From positions 1-31,134 of the forward strand of contig WBXE01000004.1 in assembly GCA_008932955.1 (NCBI GenBank): a stretch of DNA of 31,134 nucleotides, written 5' to 3'. Position numbers and translations under genes: made by a program. Positions 7,628-15,776 of this stretch are shown here, piece by piece (the stretch's first letter is position 1; every line of letters starts with the position of its first letter). The notes beneath the pieces are model-generated. The model was not told the origin of the DNA, did no database searches, and was given only the letters and a program-made list of their open reading frames with translations. Origin of the DNA: Verrucomicrobiota bacterium (lineage in GTDB: Bacteria; Verrucomicrobiota; Verrucomicrobiia; Verrucomicrobiales; Akkermansiaceae).

Positions 7628-8641
7628 TTACGATGATTTTTTTTCCGGGTAGCGTCCCTGGCGTGGGCCGTTGATCCACAGCCAAGCGGGGCGGAGCATC
7701 TCGCGGATATCTTTGCGCGTGGCTTCCCAGCCGAGGAGCTGCTTGGCGAAGCTTGGATCGGCCACCAGCAGTGGAGGGTCGCCGGGGCGGCGGGGGCCGT
7801 AGCTGACCGGGACGGCTCGGCCGGTGATTTCCTCTGCGGCGGTGATGATTTGTTTGACTGAAACGCCGACGCCGGTGCCCAAGTTGCATTGGAGAGAGGC
7901 CCCGCCGGCGGCTAGGTGATCGAGGGCGCGGGCGTGGGCATCGGCCAAATCCTCGACGTGGATGTAGTCGCGGATGCAGGTGCCGTCGGGTGTTGGGTAA
8001 TCGGTGCCGAAGACTTCGAGGTGGTCGATTTCGCCGGTGATGGCCATCAGAACCCGGGGAATGAGGTGGGTTTCGGGATCATGATCCTCACCGATTCGGG
8101 CGTCTGGCGAGCAGCCGCTGGCATTGAAATAGCGTAGGCAGGCACTGCGCAAGCCCCAGGCCCGGTCGCAATCCGCGAGCATCCACTCGACCATGAGTTT
8201 GCTGCGGCCGTAAGGATTAATCGGCACCTGGGAATTGGCCTCGGTGATGGGCAGAGCGTCGGGCACCCCATAGGTGGCGCAAGTGGAGGAAAACACAAAC
8301 ACCTGGCAGCCAAACTCCTGCATCACCTGCAGCAGCTTGATCGGCTCGGCCGTGTTGTTTTGGTAATACTTGAGGGGGTTGGTAACGGATTCGCCGACAT
8401 AGGCGTAGGCGGCAAAATGCAACACCGCGCCGAACCGGTGCTTGGTAAAGAGCTCCCGCAGCAGTTCGCGGTCGCCGACTTCGCCGATGACCAGCTCCAC
8501 GCCCGGATCAATGATGGCCTGCGGGTGGCCGTAGGCGAGGTTGTCGAGTACCACGATGGGCCAACCCTGCGATGCTAATAAACGAACCGTGTGCGAGCCG
8601 ATGTAGCCGGCTCCACCTGTGACAAGAATGGGAGTGTGCAT
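7628..8641 (-). CDS. galE: UDP-glucose 4-epimerase GalE
   Basis: GalE interconverts UDP-glucose and UDP-galactose with tightly bound NAD, in the cytoplasm. The 337 aa match the family length (E. coli 338). The N-terminal Rossmann motif VTGGAGYIGSH is followed by HFAAYAYVGES and FSSTCATYG, with Ser119 as the likely active-site serine. NPYGRSK gives Tyr144 and Lys148, with the same 25-residue Ser-to-Tyr spacing as E. coli. LRYFNASG and the C-terminal YGPRRPGDPP are also typical. The start is the ATG at 8641. It is the first of four minus-strand genes leading into the prepilin triad, which may only reflect read-through. A 128-base gap separates it from the divergent lipoprotein gene and should hold both promoters. 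Confidence 0.96.
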   Translation of the reverse strand: MHTPILVTGGAGYIGSHTVRLLASQGWPIVVLDNLAYGHPQAIIDPGVELVIGEVGDRELLRELFTKHRFGAVLHFAAYAYVGESVTNPLKYYQNNTAEPIKLLQVMQEFGCQVFVFSSTCATYGVPDALPITEANSQVPINPYGRSKLMVEWMLADCDRAWGLRSACLRYFNASGCSPDARIGEDHDPETHLIPRVLMAITGEIDHLEVFGTDYPTPDGTCIRDYIHVEDLADAHARALDHLAAGGASLQCNLGTGVGVSVKQIITAAEEITGRAVPVSYGPRRPGDPPLLVADPSFAKQLLGWEATRKDIREMLRPAWLWINGPRQGRYPEKKSS

Positions 8642-8769
8642 GAAAAATTGAGATAGCCGCCCGAGGAAATGCCAAAGCCAGCCCTCATGTCAATCCACAG
8701 GCGACATTCCAGTGAAAAAAAATCTTTGGTTTTTTGAATAGAGACGTGGCTTGGCTACGTTGCATTGTC

Positions 8770-9600
8770 ATGCAGAAACATCTTCGTTGTTGGTGCGGTG
8801 CCGCGATAGCCTTGGTTTTGGGCTCTTGTGCCTATGATCCGAACTACTTGGCGGGTGGATCGTCCAGTGGCGGCTACGACGGCGGTGCCGGTTATGGGGA
8901 AGGTTACGGCTACGGCGGCAGTAGTTTTTCCACTTCGCTGTTTATCAGCACGGGGAATCCGCGCTGGGGCTATGACCCATATTCTTATTGCTACTACGAT
9001 TACCAACGCCGCTGCTATTATGATCCCTACCTGTATGGCTACTACCCGGTGGGTTACCGGCCGCTGCTCGTCGTCGGTGTGCCGCATCCTTACGGGTATA
9101 ATCGCTCGTACTGCCCGCCGCCATCCCGCGTGACGAGCATTACCTTGTCCAACTACCACAACCGGGAGGCGGCTTATCGCAGTTCCAATTACGGTTGGGC
9201 GCACCAAGTTCACCAACAGCCATTCGCTGCCAGAAACCAGCCGCAATTCCAACAAAGATCAGCGCCTTACCCGCGCAGCTCCTCAGTCCATGAGCCCGCC
9301 ACCCGCTATCCAAGCCCGCCACCGAGTGGATTTTACCAGGCCCGCAGCGCTAGCCCCGCGGCCCGTTACCCGGCGGCCCAGCCTGGCAACTACAATAACC
9401 CGACAGGCCGGGCCAATCCACAAGGCGCCGGCGTTCAAACTGCCGACCCGCGGCACGGGCCAGCCACGCCGGCCTATCAAGGAGGGGCGTTGCCAAGAAC
9501 CGCCGGTGCGGCACCTCAGCACCAGGCGCCGGCGGCTGCCACTCAAGGTCGCGGTGAAGGTCGCGGCCAGAAAGAGGGCCGGAGCCCGGCGGATCGTTAG
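8770..9600 (+). CDS. Tyr/Gly-rich putative lipoprotein
   Basis: I do not recognise a named family. From the ATG at 8770 the product is 276 aa. The N-terminus HLRCWCGAAIALVLGSC has a hydrophobic core and a lipobox-like LGSC, with Cys20 as the likely lipidated residue, so it is probably membrane-anchored on the outside. Residues 20-125 are very rich in Gly and Tyr (GYGEGYGYGG, YYDPYLYGYYPVGYRP). The last 140 residues are low-complexity and rich in Pro, Ala, Gln and Ser, ending in basic GRGEGRGQKEGR. An upstream TTG at 8734 would add 12 residues. It is divergent from galE. It may be a surface or envelope structural protein; that is a guess from composition. It converges on the rhomboid gene. Confidence 0.72.
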   Translation: MQKHLRCWCGAAIALVLGSCAYDPNYLAGGSSSGGYDGGAGYGEGYGYGGSSFSTSLFISTGNPRWGYDPYSYCYYDYQRRCYYDPYLYGYYPVGYRPLLVVGVPHPYGYNRSYCPPPSRVTSITLSNYHNREAAYRSSNYGWAHQVHQQPFAARNQPQFQQRSAPYPRSSSVHEPATRYPSPPPSGFYQARSASPAARYPAAQPGNYNNPTGRANPQGAGVQTADPRHGPATPAYQGGALPRTAGAAPQHQAPAAATQGRGEGRGQKEGRSPADR

Positions 9601-9625
9601 AAGCCGCGCAAGAATATCTATCGCA

Positions 9626-9670
9626 TTGTAGCGGCGGGTCTATGACCACCGCTGGCCATGATGAGCCAAT
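9626..9670 (+). repeat. Dispersed hairpin repeat, copy 1 of 2
   Basis: The segment starts TTGTAGCGGCGGGTCTATGA and continues CCACCGCTGGCCATGATGAG, then CCAAT. It matches 26721-26765 at most positions, with the same core (TTGTAGCGGC, GTCT-TGACC, CCGCTG, CATGA, GCCAAT). Inside it GCGGCGGGTC pairs imperfectly with GACCACCGC to form a hairpin. Both copies lie just after a gene on the plus strand. It is probably a REP-like family repeated across the genome. Confidence 0.65.
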
Positions 9671-9698
9671 GCATGTCATGCGCATCGGCGCTCACAGA

Positions 9699-9747
9699 GC
9701 CCGTTACAGCCCATTTCAGCTGCGTTGCCATCTTCACTGAAACGGGC
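9699..9747. terminator. Possible terminator hairpin between convergent genes
   Basis: GCCCGTT (9699-9705) pairs with AACGGGC (9741-9747). Inside it TTTCAG (9714-9719) can pair with CTGAAA (9737-9742), partly competing with the outer stem. The structure lies between the lipoprotein gene (+) and the rhomboid gene (-). The loop is long and no T-run follows, so the terminator role is inferred from position. Confidence 0.25.
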
Positions 9748-9767
9748 CCTAGCTCTCTTCACGGAGG

Positions 9768-10499
9768 TTAGGAGTTCTGAGCCTCGCGGCGCTGACGTTC
9801 ATGGCGCAGGCCTTTGAGCGTAGGGCCGGGGCGCAGAATCCATTTGGCGTAGCCGTAGCCTGCCACGCCGCCGCCGACATGGCAGGCGTGACCGATGATA
9901 AACCAACATTGCAGTCCGTGGGCGGCGAGCGTCTCCCCGAGTGCGGCGATGCCCGGCAGACCGAGCTTGGGGTCGGCCAAGGCGAGCAGTACTGCCGCGC
10001 TGAGCACGCCAAGGCCGAGGCTGCGCCCGGAGACGGGCAAGGGGAACATCCGTGCTTGCGGCGAGAGCGTGGTTATAATGAGTAGCATAGCCACACAGGC
10101 CCCGGACAAACCGACCAGCGGGAATGCATCGTGGCCTCCGTCAGCCAGCAGCAAGTGGCCGCAAGCTCCGCCGACGACCCCGGCGGCTAGGGCTGTGAAA
10201 AACCCGCGGCTGCCGAGGATTTGTTCAACTCGGCTGCCCAGCGCCAACACGCACAGCGCGTTGGTGATGACGTGGGGCCAAGAGCCGTGCAGCCAGGCGT
10301 AGCTCAATACCTGCCAGAGCGCGCCATCCAAAACCGCCTCCCGCCGCAAGCCCAGCGCCAGATACCACTGGGGGATGTGCTGCGGTCCGCCCGCCCAAGC
10401 CACCAGCCCATGAATGGCCAAGATCAGCGCGGCAATCACCCACGGCCAGCGGGCTTGAGCCAGGCCGCGGCATGGGTGCGCCAATTGAGGGAAATGCAC
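9768..10499 (-). CDS. Rhomboid-family intramembrane serine protease
   Basis: Rhomboids cleave transmembrane segments of substrates within the lipid bilayer. The 243-aa product has about six hydrophobic segments. The helix-2 motif LHGSWPHVITN (His71, His76, Asn80) fits HxxxxHxxxN, whose residues help form the oxyanion hole. GLSGA gives the nucleophile Ser132 and HVGGGVAG gives the catalytic His207, so the dyad is complete. WQVLSYAWLH is also typical. The C-terminus is short and basic (LKGLRHERQRREAQ). It lies downstream of nuoBC on the same strand after a 129-base gap containing a degenerate 9-mer repeat, so it is probably a separate unit. Substrate is unknown. Confidence 0.92.
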   Translation of the reverse strand: MHFPQLAHPCRGLAQARWPWVIAALILAIHGLVAWAGGPQHIPQWYLALGLRREAVLDGALWQVLSYAWLHGSWPHVITNALCVLALGSRVEQILGSRGFFTALAAGVVGGACGHLLLADGGHDAFPLVGLSGACVAMLLIITTLSPQARMFPLPVSGRSLGLGVLSAAVLLALADPKLGLPGIAALGETLAAHGLQCWFIIGHACHVGGGVAGYGYAKWILRPGPTLKGLRHERQRREAQNS

Positions 10500-10531
10500 A
10501 GTTAGAGTCTGGTGCTAGAAAGGACGACAGA

Positions 10532-10558
10532 AACCACGGATTGCACGGAATACACGAA
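10532..10558 (+). repeat. Degenerate copy of the 9-bp-period repeat
   Basis: The sequence AACCACGGATTGCACGGAAT followed by ACACGAA reads as three degenerate 9-mers (CACGGATTG, CACGGAATA, CACGAAAAA). It resembles one arm of the element at 17720-17838. It lies in the gap between rhomboid and nuoC. Confidence 0.6.
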
Positions 10559-10628
10559 AAAAAGAGTTATGAATGTTATGGCATTCACCTTTGCGCTCTG
10601 CGGTAAATCTTCAAGTTAGTCGGGAGAC

Positions 10629-11198
10629 TCAATCCGCGGCGTGTGAGCGCGGTTCGCGCAGCACCGTGTTGGGTGCGCCGACGCTAGCGACAAATGGGCC
10701 GCCTTCCATGGGGGCCACACCGCTGAAGGCGACATCGGGCATCTCGGTGGGAAGACCAGCCAGTGGGAAATCCTTGCGCAAGGGGAAATACGGGTAGCCC
10801 TCCCACATCAGAATCCGCTGCAAATTCGGGTGACCAGCAAAGCCAACGCCCATCAAATCCCAGACCTCCCGCTCATGCCAATCCGCCGCACCCCACAAAT
10901 CCACCGCGCTGGCCACCGTTGCGTCCTCGGCCACCTTGACCTTGACCCGCAGGTGCTTGGAATCATCCAGCGTGGCCAATTCGTAAACGACCTCAAACCG
11001 CGGCTCTTCGCCGAGGTGATCGACAGCGGAAATATCCAAGAGCATTTCGTAGCCGAAATGATCGCGGCATTTTGCCAGCACCGAGTGCAGTGCATCCAAG
11101 CTCACCCGCACGGTCTGTTCAGCACGGAATTCCACGGTTTCCAGCACCTTTCCGGCGAAGGTGTCTTGGAGCGATTTGATGTCATCAGCGGCGGCCAT
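10629..11198 (-). CDS. nuoC: NADH-quinone oxidoreductase subunit C
   Basis: NuoC is a peripheral-arm subunit of respiratory complex I that contacts NuoD near the quinone site. It has 189 aa. The 30-kDa subunit signature is clear in the second half: WHEREVWDLMGVGFAGHP, then LQRILMWEGY and PLRKDFPL. The N-terminal part includes a typical region around LLDISAVDHL. A C-terminal tail of about 35 residues after PLRKDFPL is rich in Gly, Ala and Pro and would be where NuoD fusions extend in other species, but no nuoD follows here. The start is the ATG at 11198, 42 bases after the nuoB stop, with no evident Shine-Dalgarno. It forms an operon with nuoB. Confidence 0.95.
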   Translation of the reverse strand: MAAADDIKSLQDTFAGKVLETVEFRAEQTVRVSLDALHSVLAKCRDHFGYEMLLDISAVDHLGEEPRFEVVYELATLDDSKHLRVKVKVAEDATVASAVDLWGAADWHEREVWDLMGVGFAGHPNLQRILMWEGYPYFPLRKDFPLAGLPTEMPDVAFSGVAPMEGGPFVASVGAPNTVLREPRSHAAD

Positions 11199-11240
11199 GC
11201 AGGTATTTTTAAGTGAGTGGTGAACGGCTCAGCGGGCGGA

Positions 11241-11765
11241 TTAGCTCAGCATGCTGCGTTTCTGGTCCAACAGTGCGTGCTCGGTATCCACCTTTTCTTG
11301 CAAGCGCATCAGGCCGGCAATCAAGGCTTCGGGCCGCGGCGGGCACCCGGAAATATACACGTCTACCGGGATTAATTGGTCGATCCCCTGCAACACCGCA
11401 TAACTGCGATACATCCCCCCGCTCGACGCACAGGCCCCCATCGCCAAACACCATTTCGGCTCGGGCATCTGGTCCCAGATCCGCTTCACCGCCAGCGCCA
11501 TCTTGTAGGTAACCGTCCCGGATACCACCAATACGTCAGCTTGCCGCGGCGAAAAACGCATCACTTCCATCCCAAAGCGCGAAATATCAAAGCGCGACGA
11601 GGCAGTGGCCATCAATTCGATTGCGCAACAGGCCAAGCCCATGGGCATGGGCCACAGCGAGTTTTTGCGCACCCAGTTCATGGCTGCATCTACGCGGGTG
11701 ACAATCACGTTGCCTTCGATCTTCGAATCGTAGGCCGTTTCTAAGGTGGTGGTAGGGCTGACCAT
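11241..11765 (-). CDS. nuoB: NADH-quinone oxidoreductase subunit B
   Basis: NuoB carries the terminal [4Fe-4S] cluster N2 that passes electrons to quinone in complex I. It has 174 aa. All four cluster ligands are present: Cys46-Cys47 (LACCAIE), Cys112 (MGACASSGG) and Cys141 (SGCPPRPE). Their spacings of 65 and 29 residues equal those of E. coli NuoB. SSRFDISRFGMEVMRFSPRQ is also typical. The start is the ATG at 11765. No nuoA is found upstream; the neighbour is a divergent kinase gene 130 bases away. nuoB and nuoC are therefore an isolated pair, and the rest of complex I must be encoded elsewhere. Confidence 0.97.
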   Translation of the reverse strand: MVSPTTTLETAYDSKIEGNVIVTRVDAAMNWVRKNSLWPMPMGLACCAIELMATASSRFDISRFGMEVMRFSPRQADVLVVSGTVTYKMALAVKRIWDQMPEPKWCLAMGACASSGGMYRSYAVLQGIDQLIPVDVYISGCPPRPEALIAGLMRLQEKVDTEHALLDQKRSMLS

Positions 11766-11894
11766 GAGATTTGCCCCGGCAGACTGCTCGTTCCACCGCC
11801 CAAGCTCAAGCGGAATTTTTTGCGGGGCAAGAAATTCCGGTTTGCCACGAGTCGCTCGCGCGGCCTAGCCTTGCGCCTCAACCCACCCACCTCT

Positions 11895-13049
11895 ATGTCA
11901 GCCTTCCCCACGCCACTGCAAAAAAACGATCCGCAGGTCCAGCACCTGGTAGCTGTCATCGGCAAACAATTCGCAGTGCAGGGGGAATTTGTGGGCGGCG
12001 GGGAAATCGACAGCGGCCACATCAATAGCACCTACACCGGCACCTTTCGCCAGGCCGATGGCACACTGCGGCGCTATATCTTCCAATTGATCAACCGCAA
12101 CGTTTTCAAGGATCCGTTTGTGGTGATGCACAACGTGGAGCGCGTCACCCGCCATATCAACGACAAGGTGTTGCGCGTCAAAAAGGACCTCGGCGGCCAA
12201 ACCCTCAACCTCTACCCCGCCCGCAGCGGCGATGCTTGGATCGAAGATGCCGCCGGCGGCGTCTGGCGCTGTTACAATTTCATCGAGGGCTGCGTCACTT
12301 ACGATATCGTCGAAAATACCCGCCAGGCCTATCAGGCGGCCCGCGCCTTCGGCTCGTTCCAGGATCTGGTCAGCGACCTCGATGCCTCGACCTTGCGCGA
12401 AACCATCCCCGATTTCCACAATACCCGCAAGCGCTTCGAGCACTTGATGGAGGTGGCCGCCGCCGATCCGCTCGGCCGCCTCGCGGCAGTGCGACCCGAG
12501 TTCGATTTTATCTGCCAGCGCGAAAATCTAACGAGCGTGTTGCTCGATGGCATGGCCGCGGGTTTGCTGCCGATGCGCGTCACCCACAACGACACCAAGA
12601 TTAACAACGTGATGATCGACGCGGAAACCGACGAGGCGGTGTGCGTGATCGACCTGGATACGGTGATGCCCGGCTTGGCGCTCTATGACTTTGGTGATCT
12701 AGTACGCACGGCCACCAGTCCGGCGGCCGAGGATGAGACGGATTTGTCCAAGGTGCAAATGCAGATGCCGATGTTTGAGGCGCTCGTCGAAGGGTATCTC
12801 GACTCGGCCGGCTCGTTCATCAACGAAGCGGAAATCGACCACTTGGCCTTCGCCGGTAAGTTGATCACCTTGGAAGTGGGCATTCGTTTCCTAACCGACC
12901 ACATCGAGGGCGACGTCTATTTCAAGACGCACCGGCCCAACCACAATCTCGACCGCTGCCGCACCCAGCTCAAACTCGTGGAGCTTATCGAAGCCCGCGA
13001 AGCGGAAATGAACGCCTTTGTCCGCAAGGTGCGCAGGGGCAGTCACTAG
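11895..13049 (+). CDS. APH-fold sugar kinase, N-acetylhexosamine 1-kinase (NahK)-like
   Basis: This 384-aa protein has the aminoglycoside phosphotransferase fold. The catalytic loop VTHNDTKINNVMID (His231, Asn232, Asp233) and the metal-binding VIDLDTVMPGLALYDFGD (Asp253, Asp255) resemble bifidobacterial NahK. NahK phosphorylates C1 of GlcNAc or GalNAc with ATP. The N-terminal half has a glycine-rich GGGEIDSGHINSTY loop and RYIFQLINRNVF, with a Lys-poor nucleotide site. The ATG at 11895 is preferred to a TTG at 11820, which would only add a basic unconserved stretch. It is divergent from nuoB and converges on proC with a 12-base gap. Alternatives are another hexosamine kinase or a homoserine-kinase-like enzyme. 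The exact sugar is an inference from family resemblance. Confidence 0.8.
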   Translation: MSAFPTPLQKNDPQVQHLVAVIGKQFAVQGEFVGGGEIDSGHINSTYTGTFRQADGTLRRYIFQLINRNVFKDPFVVMHNVERVTRHINDKVLRVKKDLGGQTLNLYPARSGDAWIEDAAGGVWRCYNFIEGCVTYDIVENTRQAYQAARAFGSFQDLVSDLDASTLRETIPDFHNTRKRFEHLMEVAAADPLGRLAAVRPEFDFICQRENLTSVLLDGMAAGLLPMRVTHNDTKINNVMIDAETDEAVCVIDLDTVMPGLALYDFGDLVRTATSPAAEDETDLSKVQMQMPMFEALVEGYLDSAGSFINEAEIDHLAFAGKLITLEVGIRFLTDHIEGDVYFKTHRPNHNLDRCRTQLKLVELIEAREAEMNAFVRKVRRGSH

Positions 13050-13061
13050 AGTTGCGCAGGC

Positions 13062-13868
13062 TTACGCATTGCCGAGTTCCTCGGCGCGGCGGGTGGCGGC
13101 ACTCACTGCAGCTATGAGCGAGTGGCGCAGGCCGAGCCGCTCAAGTTCGGCGACGCCGGCGATGGTGGTGCCACCAGGGGAGGTGACTTTGTCTTTGAGA
13201 ACCGCGGGGTGCTCGTTGGTTTCCAGCACCATCGCGGCGGCTCCCAGCACCGTCTGCGCGGCCAGCTTCAGGGCCTCCGCACGCGTTAGACCGGCCAACA
13301 CCCCACCGTCGGCTAGAGCTTCAATGACTACGTACACATAGGCCGGGCCGCTGCCCGATAGCCCGGTGACCATGTTCATGCAACGCTCGGGCATTTCCAT
13401 GGCGAGGCCCACCGCTCCCAGCAGCAAGCCTGCGGTGACCGCATCGGCACGCGTCGCTCGCGTGCCGATGCAATAAGCGGCGGCTCCCTTGCCGATTAGC
13501 GCCGGGGTGTTGGGCATGGCGCGGATGACGCGGAAATTTTCCGGGCTAGCGGCTTCCAAGGCGGCCAGAGTGATGCCTGCAGCGATGGAAATGACCAGCC
13601 GCGGTTGGCCGGCGGCGGCATGTGCCGCGTCCCGCAGCGCCGCCGCAGCTTGCGCTGGCGTGGTGCAGAGTAAGATGACCTCGCAGGCGTCGGCGAGCTC
13701 CGCCGGGGAGGCGGTGGTCCCGGCGGCGGTGAGCTGGGTGAAGGCTTCACGCGCGGCGGGCAACGGGTCACATCCGAGGACTTGCTCTGGCGCGACGAGG
13801 CCAGCGCGGATGGCCCCAGCGATGAGAGTACTGCCCATTTTTCCACAGCCGATCGTGCCAAGTGTCAT
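13062..13868 (-). CDS. proC: Pyrroline-5-carboxylate reductase ProC
   Basis: ProC catalyses the last step of proline synthesis, NAD(P)H-dependent reduction of 1-pyrroline-5-carboxylate, in the cytoplasm. The 268 aa equal the usual size. The N-terminal dinucleotide motif GTIGCGKMGSTLIAG is followed by CDP. The middle carries VIRAMPNTPALIG, and the C-terminal dimerisation domain has GLSGSGPAYVYVVIEALADG and the signature VTSPGGTTIAGVAELE. The start is the ATG at 13868. A TATAAT box ends six bases upstream of it, which suggests a leaderless message. sppA lies 87 bases upstream on the same strand and is probably transcribed separately. Confidence 0.97.
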   Translation of the reverse strand: MTLGTIGCGKMGSTLIAGAIRAGLVAPEQVLGCDPLPAAREAFTQLTAAGTTASPAELADACEVILLCTTPAQAAAALRDAAHAAAGQPRLVISIAAGITLAALEAASPENFRVIRAMPNTPALIGKGAAAYCIGTRATRADAVTAGLLLGAVGLAMEMPERCMNMVTGLSGSGPAYVYVVIEALADGGVLAGLTRAEALKLAAQTVLGAAAMVLETNEHPAVLKDKVTSPGGTTIAGVAELERLGLRHSLIAAVSAATRRAEELGNA

Positions 13869-13874
13869 GCCCCG

Positions 13875-13880
13875 ATTATA
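13875..13880 (-). promoter_or_regulatory. Candidate -10 box (TATAAT) for proC
   Basis: A perfect TATAAT on the minus strand ends six bases before the proC ATG. Transcription would begin at or next to the start codon, giving a leaderless mRNA, which fits the missing Shine-Dalgarno. No good -35 lies at 16-18 bases; TTGAGC is at 23 bases. This is a candidate only. Confidence 0.4.
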
Positions 13881-13955
13881 ACGGGTGTCCCCACCACCGG
13901 CGAGCTCAATCTCTCAGCCCGGAGCGCGGGCCACATTCCAAGCCCTGGCACCGGA

Positions 13956-15776
13956 TCACCAGCGCAAGTTGAGCTCCGGTCCCAGCAGCAGGATCGGCGA
14001 GGCCCTGAACGCCTCGATGCGCCCGGCAAGCCGCTCGACTCCCGCGTGGGCGGCTGGCGGCAGGGCGTCGAGGAGGCCGCCGCTGGCGACTACCTGGCGC
14101 AGGCGCAGCGACGGAGCGGCCCCGCTGCGGATGATCTCGGTTTCGTCCTTGTCGGGTTTGGCAAACAGCCCCTCGATGGGGCTTTTGGGTTCGGGCAACA
14201 GGCGCACCTCAAGTTTGGGCAGTTTGGTGGCCCGCTTGGCGTGGACGATGGCTTCGCGCAGGCCGCCGAGTTCATCCACCAGGCCGATGGCCAGCGCCTC
14301 TTTGCCGCTATAGACGCGGCCGCCGGCCAAACCCTCCAGGTCGCCTTGCAGCGCCTTGCCACGCCCGTCGGTAACGCGTTTTTTGAAGGTCGCATAAACC
14401 GCAGTCATCGACTTGCGAATCATCTCCGCCTCTTCCTTGGAGTACTCGTGGGTTATGCTCATGGCACCGGCATTCTTACCGCGCTGAATCGCATCGGTGG
14501 TGATGCCAAGTTTTTCCAAGGCCCCTCCGATAACAAATTTCATGCCGACCACCCCGATAGAGCCGGTGATGGTTCCTGGTTCAGCAAAGATGCGGTCGGC
14601 GGGGCTGGCGACATAGTAGCCGCCGCTGGCCGCCACGCCGCCCATCGACACCACCAGCGGCCGCTTGGCACGTTTCCACTGGTCGGCGGCCTCCCACAAC
14701 ACCTCGCTGGCGAGCGCCGAGCCGCCGGGCGAATTGACCCGCAGCACCAGTGCCTTGGCGTGTTCGTCCTTGATCAATTTGAGGATTTGGCTGCGCACCG
14801 GGGCCACGGATGCATCGGAAATATCGCCGTCCAGAGCGACCACCGCGACGTAGTCTTTTTTGGACTTGGCGGCGTCTGACTTGCTGTGGAACATCAATTG
14901 GAATACATCTAACAAGCCGCTGAGGTCCGGCCCGTCGAGGTCGGGAAGTTGGAATTTGCGGTCAAACTTGGCCTCCTTGCCGTACTTCTCGTGCAACCTT
15001 TCAACCAACTCCGTGCGGTAGAGAAGCTCGTCGGCGAGTCCGGCCGAGACCACTTCGGCGGCAGTTAGGGCACCGTTGTCGATGAGACCGCGCACCTTGT
15101 CGGGAGGGAGTTTGCGGCCACTGGCGACCTGGGCGACGAGTTGCTCAAAGATGGAGGTGATGAGGGTTTCTTGCTGCTGTTTGGCATAAGAACTCGGCCC
15201 GCTGCGGTAGTAGGCCTCACCATAACTCTTGAAATCCCCGATGTGAATCACATCCGCCTGCACTCCCAGCTTGTCGAGCAAACCCTTGTAGTACATGCTT
15301 TCCGCGTAAATGCCGTTGAAGCCGCAATCGGCTTCCGGCATCAGCGCAAAGTGATTGGCCGCACTGCCGAGCAGGGCAATGCCGTTGGTTAGATGCTCGC
15401 TATACAACCACACGTCCTTGCCCGCCTCGCGCAGCGCCAGCAAATGACTGCGGATTTCCTGGATCTGGGCGAAGTCCAGCTCCGCATCATCCGCATCGAG
15501 CAGCACCGCCTTCACCGCAGAATCTGTCAGTGCCCGGCCCAGACTCCTGGTCAAATCAAACAAGGTGAGCGGCCGCGAGGCATCCATGTCCAGCAGCGAT
15601 TGCTTGTGCTGCCCGCCTTCCACCAACTTGCCTGCCAATTCGTACACCGCAATCAGCGGTTTCACTGGCGCCGGGCTTTTTTCAGATTCCGCCGCCGCAG
15701 GGGCATCGGCGGCCAGCAAGCCCCACGTTGGAATCACAACCATTGCCAAACCATAAATCAATGCACGCATGTCCAT
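13956..15776 (-). CDS. sppA: Signal peptide peptidase SppA (S49), 67K type
   Basis: SppA is a membrane-anchored serine protease that degrades released signal peptides. It uses a Ser-Lys dyad split between two homologous domains. From the ATG at 15776 it has 606 aa (E. coli 618). The N-terminus MDMRALIYGLAMVVIPTWGL is a hydrophobic anchor or signal. The first domain has HIGDFKSYGEAYYRSGPS with the likely catalytic Lys183. The second has VNSPGGSALASE and VAASGGYYVAS with nucleophile Ser384. The 201-residue Lys-Ser distance is nearly that of E. coli. TITGSIGV and GRVYSGKEALAIGLVDELGG are typical. The frame stays open upstream to 15995 only because it runs through GC-rich hairpin repeats; that stretch is basic, unconserved and should not be included. 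Confidence 0.94.
   Translation of the reverse strand: MDMRALIYGLAMVVIPTWGLLAADAPAAAESEKSPAPVKPLIAVYELAGKLVEGGQHKQSLLDMDASRPLTLFDLTRSLGRALTDSAVKAVLLDADDAELDFAQIQEIRSHLLALREAGKDVWLYSEHLTNGIALLGSAANHFALMPEADCGFNGIYAESMYYKGLLDKLGVQADVIHIGDFKSYGEAYYRSGPSSYAKQQQETLITSIFEQLVAQVASGRKLPPDKVRGLIDNGALTAAEVVSAGLADELLYRTELVERLHEKYGKEAKFDRKFQLPDLDGPDLSGLLDVFQLMFHSKSDAAKSKKDYVAVVALDGDISDASVAPVRSQILKLIKDEHAKALVLRVNSPGGSALASEVLWEAADQWKRAKRPLVVSMGGVAASGGYYVASPADRIFAEPGTITGSIGVVGMKFVIGGALEKLGITTDAIQRGKNAGAMSITHEYSKEEAEMIRKSMTAVYATFKKRVTDGRGKALQGDLEGLAGGRVYSGKEALAIGLVDELGGLREAIVHAKRATKLPKLEVRLLPEPKSPIEGLFAKPDKDETEIIRSGAAPSLRLRQVVASGGLLDALPPAAHAGVERLAGRIEAFRASPILLLGPELNLRW

Noticed and set aside
13782..14879. 365-codon open frame on the plus strand
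   Set aside because: It is antisense to sppA, whose domains and catalytic residues are clear on the other strand; the plus-strand product has no recognisable motif and is an effect of high GC content.
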